Below are positions 58,390 to 64,000 of a DNA stretch of 64,000 nucleotides, piece by piece. The position numbers and the translations under genes were made by a program. Under the pieces are notes generated by a model. That model was given only the letters and a program-made list of their open reading frames with translations. It was not told where the DNA came from and ran no database searches. The DNA is from Streptomyces roseicoloratus (GTDB lineage Bacteria; Actinomycetota; Actinomycetes; Streptomycetales; Streptomycetaceae): contig NZ_SDOY01000135.1 of the NCBI RefSeq assembly GCF_004117935.1, forward strand, positions 1-64,000. The letters are read 5' to 3'. Each line of letters starts with the position of its first letter. Within the stretch, counting starts at the first letter, position 1.

Positions 58390-59427
58390 ATGACGGAACA
58401 GACGGCCCGGCCGGCCCGGGCCCCGCACTCCGCCCGCACCCCCCACGCCCCGCACCCCGCGCCCGTGCTCCAGCCCCTCGGACGGCTGCGGCGCGACTGG
58501 CCGCGCAGCTTCGCCGACCGGCTCACCGCGCCGCTGCCCGGCGTCCGCGCGATGGCCCGGCTCGCCCGCGAAGGCGCCGTACGGCCCGGCCCCGAAGGAC
58601 TCCGCGACATCCCGCGGCTGCCCTTCGCCCCCGGGCCGCTGCCCGAGGCGGGCCCCGACACCCTCGCCGTGACCTGGGCCGGACACGCCAGCTGGGTGCT
58701 GCGCATCGGCGGACTCACCGTCCTCACCGACCCCGTCTGGTCCCGCCGCATCCTCGGTACCCCGGCCCGCCTCACCCCCGTCGGCGTCCGCTGGGAGGAC
58801 CTGCCGCCGGTCGACGCCGTCGTCATCAGCCACAACCACTTCGACCACCTCGACGCGCCGACGCTGAAGCGACTGCCCCGCCGCACGCCCGTCTTCGTCC
58901 CCGCAGGACTCGGCCGCTGGTTCGCCCGGCGCCGCTTCAGCCGGGTCACCGAGCTCGACTGGTGGGAGGCGGCCGAACTCCGCGGCGTGCGCTTCGACTT
59001 CGTCCCCGCCCACCACTGGTCCAAGCGGACCCTGCTCGACACCTGCCGCTCCCTCTGGGGAGGCTGGGTCCTCACCGACCGGGCCGGGCGACGGGTCCAC
59101 TTCGCCGGCGACACCGGCTACGGCCACTGGTTCGCCGAGATCGGCCGCCGCCACCCCGGCATCGACCTCGCCCTGCTGCCGATCGGCGCGTACGACCCGC
59201 GCTGGTGGCTCAGCGACGTCCACACCGACCCCGAGGAGGCCGTCCGCGCCTTCCAGGACCTCGGGGCCCGGCGCATGGCCCCCATGCACTGGGCCACCTT
59301 CGTGCTGTCCTCCGAACCCGTCCTCGAACCGCTCACCCGCGTCCGGGCCGCCTGGGACCGCGCCGGTCTGCCCCGCGATGACCTGTGGGACCTGCCGGTC
59401 GGCGCCTCACGCGTGCTCGTCCCCTGA
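58390..59427 (+). CDS. MBL-fold metallohydrolase (NAPE-PLD-like)
   Basis: The 345-residue protein shows the metallo-beta-lactamase metal site: VVISHNHFDHLDAPTLKRL (HxHxDH), HFAGDTGYGHWFAE with a metal aspartate, FDFVPAHHWSKR, and a C-terminal PMHWATFVLSSEPV. It belongs to the branch that contains N-acylphosphatidylethanolamine phospholipase D, with typical DTCRSLWGGWVL and YDPRWWLSDVHTDPEEAV segments. The true substrate is unknown. GGAGG sits ten bases before the ATG. Its end overlaps the convergent VTT-domain gene by 21 bases. Confidence 0.85.
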   Translation: MTEQTARPARAPHSARTPHAPHPAPVLQPLGRLRRDWPRSFADRLTAPLPGVRAMARLAREGAVRPGPEGLRDIPRLPFAPGPLPEAGPDTLAVTWAGHASWVLRIGGLTVLTDPVWSRRILGTPARLTPVGVRWEDLPPVDAVVISHNHFDHLDAPTLKRLPRRTPVFVPAGLGRWFARRRFSRVTELDWWEAAELRGVRFDFVPAHHWSKRTLLDTCRSLWGGWVLTDRAGRRVHFAGDTGYGHWFAEIGRRHPGIDLALLPIGAYDPRWWLSDVHTDPEEAVRAFQDLGARRMAPMHWATFVLSSEPVLEPLTRVRAAWDRAGLPRDDLWDLPVGASRVLVP

Positions 59428-60060
59428 ACGGGACGGGCCCGACGGCCCGCGCAGCCGCCGCCACAGCGAGGGCACCGCGCCGATCAGCACCGTGAGCGCC
59501 ACCGCGGCCACCACGCCCTGCCAGGGCTCCGGGAAGAGCGAACCGCCGAGGACGCCGATGAGCTGGTACGTCGCCGCCCACGCCAGACAGGCCGGCAGAT
59601 CGCCCCGGGCGAACCGGCGCAGTGGCATCCCGGCAAGCAGACAGGCCAGCATCACCGGAATCCGCCCGGCGGGCACCAGCCGCGAGAGCACGAGCACCGG
59701 CACCTGATGGCTGTCGAGCCGCTCCTGGGCGTGGGCGAGCCGGTCGGGAGTGGCGCGGGAACGCAGGGCGGCGAGCCAGCGCGAACCGTTGCGCGACCGG
59801 ACCCCGCGCTGCCCCAGCCAGTACAGCGCCAGGTCGCCGAGGAACGCGGCGGACGCCGCCACCAGGAACACGAAGAGCAGCGCGAAGGGATCGGACTGGT
59901 GGAAGGCCACCACGGCGGCCGAGCTCACGATCGCGCCCGTCGGCACCACCGGGACGAGCGCGCCGAGCGCCACGAGCAGGAAGAGCGAGGGATAGCCGAC
60001 CGCCTGCTGCGTCGACTCCGGCGGCAGCTCCCGCACCGCCGTGATCAGCCGGTCGATCAC
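59407..60060 (-). CDS. VTT-domain (DedA-like) membrane protein
   Basis: The 217-residue integral membrane protein has the DedA/SNARE-associated VTT fold: SLFLLVALGALVPVVPTGAI, GDLALYWLGQRGVR, the amphipathic PVLVLSRLVPAGRIPVMLAC and two further helices. Members of the family act as lipid scramblases or transporters. The GTG start overlaps the stop of the preceding basic-repeat ORF in a GTGA arrangement, so it is translationally coupled to it. The C-terminus overlaps the MBL gene on the other strand by 21 bases. Confidence 0.85.
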   Translation of the reverse strand: MIDRLITAVRELPPESTQQAVGYPSLFLLVALGALVPVVPTGAIVSSAAVVAFHQSDPFALLFVFLVAASAAFLGDLALYWLGQRGVRSRNGSRWLAALRSRATPDRLAHAQERLDSHQVPVLVLSRLVPAGRIPVMLACLLAGMPLRRFARGDLPACLAWAATYQLIGVLGGSLFPEPWQGVVAAVALTVLIGAVPSLWRRLRGPSGPSRSGDEHA

Positions 60061-60362
60061 CGGGCGACCCCTGCACCCGCCGGGCGCACGCGGCGTACGC
60101 GCCTCATCGCGCCGGCCACGGGGCGCGCCGGGCGCACGCGCCCCGCCGTGCCGCCCATGGTCCGCGCTGTGCGCTCGCGGCGCACGCGCCTCACCGCGCC
60201 ACCCGTCGGCTTCACCGCGCCACCTGTCGGCCTCACCGTGCCACCCGTCGGCCTCACCGTGTCACCCGTCGGCCTTGCCGCGCCACCCGTCGGCCTCGAC
60301 GGCCCCGCCGCGCGCATGCGGCGCTCGCGGCGCGTTCGTCCCGTCGCGCCCTCGCGCCTCAT
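60057..60362 (-). CDS. Basic repeat protein (7-residue repeats)
   Basis: The 101-residue ORF is extremely basic and contains tandem seven-residue units (ARPTGDT, VRPTGGT, VRPTGGA, VKPTGGA), encoded by 21-bp DNA repeats at about 60180-60290. The rest is rich in arginine, alanine and methionine (RREGATGRTRRERRMR). Its ATG overlaps the MBL stop (ATGA) and its stop overlaps the VTT GTG (GTGA), so it lies perfectly inside a three-gene operon. I keep it because of this dual coupling, but it could instead be a translated spacer. Confidence 0.5.
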   Translation of the reverse strand: MRREGATGRTRRERRMRAAGPSRPTGGAARPTGDTVRPTGGTVRPTGGAVKPTGGAVRRVRRERTARTMGGTAGRVRPARPVAGAMRRVRRVRPAGAGVAR

Positions 60363-61132
60363 CGCGCCACCTCCGGCCGTACCCGTTCGCCGTGGCCCGG
60401 CAGGTGGACGGCCACCTTCGGTGCGAGGCGGGCCGCGTGACGGGCGAACTCGTCGCCCGGGGCGTGGAACTCGTGCGGGCGGATCGCGTCCATGCCGATC
60501 GGCCAGTAGGTGCCGTAGTGCACCGGCACCGCGGCGGCCGGGGAGAGCGCCGCCAGCGCCTCCGCCGCCCGGCCCGCGTCCAGGTGCCCGTGGCCCAGGT
60601 ACGGGCCCCAGCCGCCGACCGGGAGCAGCGCCACGTCGATCGGGCCGACCGCGTCCGCCATGCCGTCGAACAGGCCGGTGTCACCCGCGAAGTACGTACG
60701 GGCCTCGCCCTCCACCACGTACCCCAGGGCGGGGGAGCGGTGCGGGCCCAGCGGCAGCCGCCGGCCGTCGTGCCGTGCGGGCACGGCCCGTACCGTCACT
60801 CCCGCCACCGCCACCTCCTCGCCCGGAGCGAGCTCCGTCAGCCGCAGCCCCCGCCGGCCGAGGCGCCGCAGCGCCGGTACGGCGGCGGGCGCGCCGGCCG
60901 GCACGACGAGCAGCGTTCCCGGGGCCAGCCTCGCGAGCGAGGGCAGATGCAGATGGTCGGCGTGCAGGTGGGAGACGAGGGCCACCTCGGCGCGCGCGGC
61001 CTCCGGCGGCGGCAGCGCCCCGCGCCGGCGCCGCAGGTGCGCGAGCCGGCGCGCGAAGAGCGGATCGGTCAGGAGCCGGACACCGGAGTCCTCGACCGTG
61101 CACGTGGCATGACCCCACCAGGTGATTTCCAC
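60359..61132 (-). CDS. MBL-fold metallohydrolase (UlaG-like)
   Basis: The 257-residue protein is a metallo-beta-lactamase-fold enzyme: ITWWGHATCTVEDSGVRLLT, VALVSHLHADHLHLPSLARL (HxHxDH) and AGDTGLFDGMAD. It resembles the UlaG/L-ascorbate-6-phosphate lactonase group, with FHAPGDEFARHAARLAPK near the C-terminus and PVHYGTYWPIG. The substrate is unknown. The GTG start at 61132 is preceded by GCGGCC; translation may be weakly initiated. Its stop is part of an ATGA overlap with the basic-repeat ORF, making it the first gene of the three-gene unit. Confidence 0.8.
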   Translation of the reverse strand: MEITWWGHATCTVEDSGVRLLTDPLFARRLAHLRRRRGALPPPEAARAEVALVSHLHADHLHLPSLARLAPGTLLVVPAGAPAAVPALRRLGRRGLRLTELAPGEEVAVAGVTVRAVPARHDGRRLPLGPHRSPALGYVVEGEARTYFAGDTGLFDGMADAVGPIDVALLPVGGWGPYLGHGHLDAGRAAEALAALSPAAAVPVHYGTYWPIGMDAIRPHEFHAPGDEFARHAARLAPKVAVHLPGHGERVRPEVAR

Positions 61133-61142
61133 CGGCCGCCGC

Positions 61143-61265
61143 CCTTCTCGTGTCGTGGCCGGGCTCCTGTCGTGGCCCGGCTCCCGCCGTTGCCCGGCTC
61201 TGCCATGGTCCGGCTCCCGTCGCGGTCCGGGCTCCTGTCGTGGCTGTCGTGGCTGTCGTGGCTCG
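61143..61265. repeat. Imperfect repeats upstream of the UlaG-like gene
   Basis: Units of about 18 bases with core GGCTCCTGTCGTGGC recur with variation. It lies in the leader or promoter region of the minus-strand MBL gene. No obvious promoter is visible within it. Confidence 0.55.
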
Positions 61266-61414
61266 CACGGCAGTCCGCGCCGTCCGCCGTCCGTTCCCCC
61301 TCCGTAACGAGGGTAGATGTCCGGGGCCGTGAGCGTGGCCGGACTTCGCCGCAGGCGCCCCGCCCGGTGCACGAACCCCTCCTCGGGTCGTCCCGGACCC
61401 AGTAGGGTCGGTCC

Positions 61415-61819
61415 ATGGACGACGTTCGGGTGGCGGCGATCGCCAGCCTCACCCCGCTCGAAGAGCTCGACGAAGACCCCTTCCTGGTCGACACCCGCAG
61501 CCAGCACGCCATGTGCGTCCGCTGGGCCCGGGACAAGGGCTACGTGGTGACCCGCCAGCTGTTCTGTTACGGCATCAGGCCGGACCACGACGCGCTGTGG
61601 GCCGATGTCGACGAGGGCGCGGTGGACCTCTTCGTCGCGCCGAACGACCGGGTGCTCGCCCGCGCGCTGACCGACGTGCCCGCCTTCCACGCCGAGTGCG
61701 AGCGGCGCGGCGTACGGATCGAGACCGCCGGCTTCGACGAACCGGTGTACGACGCGCCGATGAAGGCAGGGGTGCACCGCAGGCTCTCCATGCCCACCGC
61801 CGGGTACGACGGCTGCTGA
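61415..61819 (+). CDS. Small uncharacterised conserved protein
   Basis: The 134-residue soluble protein (MCVRWARDKGYVVTRQLFCY, VDLFVAPNDRVLARALTDVP, FHAECERRGVRIETAGFDEP) has alternating helix and strand, reminiscent of small resolvase- or Rossmann-like domains. I do not know its function. TAGGGT (61403-61408) lies six bases before the ATG, so a leaderless transcript is likely. It stands alone between the MBL unit and the phosphatase-like gene. Confidence 0.65.
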   Translation: MDDVRVAAIASLTPLEELDEDPFLVDTRSQHAMCVRWARDKGYVVTRQLFCYGIRPDHDALWADVDEGAVDLFVAPNDRVLARALTDVPAFHAECERRGVRIETAGFDEPVYDAPMKAGVHRRLSMPTAGYDGC

Positions 61820-61943
61820 GCGCCCGGACGCCCCGCGCCCGACAGCGGCCGATCACACCCGCACCGCCCAGCCGGGTGACCGGGCCGCGACGGCCGAGTG
61901 CCCCGCTCGACCCCGGCTGGTCCTGGGCTGCCGGCTGCCGAGC

Positions 61944-62010
61944 ACCCCACCTCGCCTCACCCCACCTCGCCTCGGGCCGCCTCGCTCCGGGCCGCCTCGC
62001 TCCGGGCCGC
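61944..62010. repeat. Short C-rich tandem repeats
   Basis: CCCACCTCGCCTCA repeats and then three copies of GGGCCGCCTCGCTCC. They lie in the gap before the phosphatase-like gene and contain no gene. Confidence 0.5.
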
Positions 62011-62107
62011 CGGCGCCCGTACGTGCGTCGAACACCCGTCGCCCCGGTCCGGTCCGACGCCGTTGTGCCACGCTTGAGGCAGGTAACGGGCGAAAGGTGA
62101 ACCAGGC

Positions 62108-64000
62108 GTGGGCGAACCGCGAGGAAGCATCCCCGCCCGCTGGCGGAGCGCGGGCCGCGCCCTGCTGCGGGTGATCACCGTATGGGCCGTCTCCACGCTC
62201 ACCCTGCTCCTCCTCGCCGGCCTCCTGCCCGAGTTCCAGCTCCAGTCCGACGACGGCGACAGCTTCACCACGATCGCCCTCACCGCCGCCCTCGGCGCGG
62301 GTGCCTTCGGCCTGCTGAGCGCGCTCGTGTGGCCGTTGATCGTGCGCGCCCTGCTGCTCGTACCGGCCCTGGTGCTCGGCCTGTTGGTGTTCTTCCTCAA
62401 CGGCTCGCTGCTGCTCGTCGCGCTCTGGCTGATCCCTGACGGCCGCGGCGACGCCGCGCCCGAGACGGCCGTGGTCGTCGCCGCCGTGATGTCCGCCGTC
62501 GCCTCCGCCACCTCCACCGCGCTCGCCGTGCGGGACGACGACGCGTACCGGCGGCGGCTCTACCGGCTCACCGACCGCAAGCGGCCGCGCAGCGCCCGCG
62601 CCGTCACCGGTACGCACCCCGGCACCGAGCCCGCCCCCGGCACGGTCTTCCTCCAACTCGACGGCGTCGGCCACCGGGTGCTGTCCGACGCCGTCGCACG
62701 CGGCCTCATGCCCACGGTCGCCGACTGGCTCGCCACCACCCACACCCTCACCCCCTGGCGCACCGACTGGTCGAGTCAGACCGGTGCCAGCCAGCTCGGC
62801 ATCCTGCACGGCTCCAACGAGGACGTGCCCGCCTTCCGCTGGTACGAGAAGGACACCGGCCGGCTCATGGTGTCCAACCGGCCCGCGAGCGCCGTGGAAC
62901 TCCAGCGCCGCGCCGTCGCACGCACCGGCGACGGCGGACTGCTCACCCTCGACGGGGCCTCGCGCGGCAACCTGTTCACCGGCGGCGCCGACCAGCTCGC
63001 GCTCGTCCTCTCGGTGGCCGCCCGGCGCGGCCGCCGCAACCGTTCGCGCTCCGGCTACTTCGCGTACTTCTCGGACCCCGCCAACGCGGTCCGCACGGCG
63101 GGGTCCTTCGTCGCCGAGGTCCTGCGCGAACTGCGGCAGTCGGTCCGCGCCCGGCTGCGCCGCGCGTCCCCGCGGGTCTCGCGCGGCGGCCTCTACCCCT
63201 TCGTCCGGGCCTTCGCGACCGTCGTCGAACGCGACGTCGTGGTCGCCGCCGTCATGGGCGACGTCCTCGCCGGGCGCACCGCCGTCTACGCGGACCTGGT
63301 CGCCTACGACGAGGTCGCCCACCACTCCGGACCGCGGGGCCGCGACACCGACCAGGTCCTGGCCCGGATCGACCGCTCGATCGCGCTGATCGCCAAGGTC
63401 GCCGAGCACGCGCCCCGCCCGTACCGGATCGTTCTCCTCTCCGACCACGGGCAGAGCCCGGGGGAGACCTTCGCGTCCGCCTACGGGCTGAGCCTCCGCG
63501 ATCTGGTGCGTGTCGGCTGCGGACTGCCGGTGTCCCGCCGGGTGCGGCGCAGCCGCAGGGGGCGCGCCGGTACGGAGGCCGGGGGCGGCGGCTCGGAGGC
63601 GAGGGACGCGGCCAGGGAGGCGCTGCGCAGCGCACTGCACCGGCCCGTCGACGAGGCGGAGGAGGCCGGGACGGAGGGCGCGGAGGCGGCGGCGGTCGCC
63701 GCGGCCCGCGCTCCCGCGCCGGTCGTCCTGGCCTCGGGAAACCTCGGCCTGATCTCCTTCCCGGGCGTGCCGCACCGGATGACCCGCGAGGAGATCGACC
63801 GGCTGCATCCGGCGCTGCTGCGCACCCTCGCCCAGCACCCCGGCATCGGCTTCCTGCTGGTCGCGAGCGAGGAGCACGGCTCGGTGGTCCTGGCCCGCGA
63901 CGGGGTCGAGGTGCCGGTCGCCGAGCTCACCGACGGTGCCGAGCTCACCGACGGCGCTGATTCCGCCGAGCTAGCAGATCCCGCCGATGGTGCCGATCCC
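62108..64000 (+). CDS. Membrane-anchored alkaline-phosphatase-superfamily protein (phage-holin-family type), incomplete
   Basis: The frame is open from the GTG at 62108 to the window end (631 codons). The first 130 residues hold several transmembrane helices (LLRVITVWAVSTLTLLLLAG, LLSALVWPLIVRALLLVPAL, ALVLGLLVFFLNGSLLLVAL) of the type annotated as phage holin family. An alkaline-phosphatase-like catalytic region follows from about residue 175, with GTVFLQLDGVGHRVLSDAVA, YADLVAYDEVAHHSG, VLLSDHGQSPGETFA and late SGNLGLISF. The domain order fits a membrane-bound phosphatase or phosphotransferase. The C-terminus lies outside the window, after Asp/Ala-rich repeats (AELTDGAELTDGAD). Confidence 0.75.
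   Translation, partial: MGEPRGSIPARWRSAGRALLRVITVWAVSTLTLLLLAGLLPEFQLQSDDGDSFTTIALTAALGAGAFGLLSALVWPLIVRALLLVPALVLGLLVFFLNGSLLLVALWLIPDGRGDAAPETAVVVAAVMSAVASATSTALAVRDDDAYRRRLYRLTDRKRPRSARAVTGTHPGTEPAPGTVFLQLDGVGHRVLSDAVARGLMPTVADWLATTHTLTPWRTDWSSQTGASQLGILHGSNEDVPAFRWYEKDTGRLMVSNRPASAVELQRRAVARTGDGGLLTLDGASRGNLFTGGADQLALVLSVAARRGRRNRSRSGYFAYFSDPANAVRTAGSFVAEVLRELRQSVRARLRRASPRVSRGGLYPFVRAFATVVERDVVVAAVMGDVLAGRTAVYADLVAYDEVAHHSGPRGRDTDQVLARIDRSIALIAKVAEHAPRPYRIVLLSDHGQSPGETFASAYGLSLRDLVRVGCGLPVSRRVRRSRRGRAGTEAGGGGSEARDAAREALRSALHRPVDEAEEAGTEGAEAAAVAAARAPAPVVLASGNLGLISFPGVPHRMTREEIDRLHPALLRTLAQHPGIGFLLVASEEHGSVVLARDGVEVPVAELTDGAELTDGADSAELADPADGADP

Noticed and set aside
1-64000. rRNA or tRNA genes, riboswitches, prophage or a large biosynthetic gene cluster
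   Set aside because: No cloverleaf or rRNA-like stretch, no phage structural gene and no modular synthase were found on reading both strands, though small RNAs could be missed.

Overview
The window is a very GC-rich piece of an actinobacterial chromosome, almost certainly a Streptomyces. The evidence is frequent GTG and TTG starts, TAnnnT -10 boxes placed directly before start codons, an Ada-AlkA fusion, a CobB-type sirtuin next to DNA-alkylation repair, and a complete ethylmalonyl-CoA gene set built around ccr and ecm in the order known from Streptomyces coelicolor (ccr SCO6473, ecm SCO6472 as I recall). There are no rRNA, tRNA, CRISPR or prophage genes and no large secondary-metabolite cluster. 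All family assignments come from reading the sequence; no database search was run.

Layout. (1) 1-8,720 is an accessory, decaying island. It holds one intact IS630 element, frameshifted or truncated pieces of IS5 (two types) and IS982 transposases, a SUKH (SMI1/KNR4) gene, two unrecognised genes and gene fragments. Two fragments, an F420-type LLM oxidoreductase and a dihydropyrimidinase (hydantoinase), look like relics of one former pyrimidine-catabolism operon. (2) 8,730-12,700 has a Tat-exported protein divergent from an ArsR-type regulator with a clear palindromic operator, a methyltransferase and an unknown protein. (3) 12,935-21,796 groups a lipoate ligase-like protein, an inositol-monophosphatase-like enzyme, a phytoene-desaturase-like oxidoreductase, a macrodomain protein, Ada-AlkA, Ogt, a sirtuin, a VapB-like orphan, a NUDIX hydrolase and an ADP-ribosylglycohydrolase. 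(4) 21,981-27,255 has a BCCT transporter, glycerate kinase, a GNAT with an odd charged helix, and pssA-psd. (5) 27,425-36,705 is the acetyl-CoA assimilation (ethylmalonyl-CoA) block, mcd-mch-mcl-ecm-ccr, with a TetR regulator and a double 3-hydroxyacyl-CoA dehydrogenase. A promoter with twin operators precedes ccr. (6) 37,005-42,586 has a HEAT protein, a secreted tripeptidyl aminopeptidase, a radical SAM protein, an SRPBCC protein and an unknown DNA-binding-like protein. (7) 42,760-47,971 is a tightly packed peptidase operon (M55, M20, S9, S66). (8) 48,037-52,444 has adenosine deaminase, small membrane or secreted proteins, a GntR regulator sharing an identical palindrome with add, an IS4 remnant, a zinc-ribbon-like gene with an apparent frameshift and a DUF6204-like protein. 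(9) 52,582-64,000 has a DUF5107/TPR protein, a methyltransferase, a sulfite-oxidase-like Tat enzyme, an aminotransferase-fold protein without the PLP lysine, two MBL-fold hydrolases, a VTT (DedA-like) membrane protein, a basic repeat protein coupled to both neighbours, and an incomplete membrane-anchored phosphatase-like gene at the window end.

The most promising leads are the ADP-ribose/NAD-related neighbourhood, the regulatory palindromes (ccr, add/GntR, ArsR-type), the coupled MBL-repeat-VTT operon, the lysine-less aminotransferase and the dispersed relics of the pyrimidine operon. Many intergenic spaces carry short GC-rich tandem repeats whose units differ from place to place.
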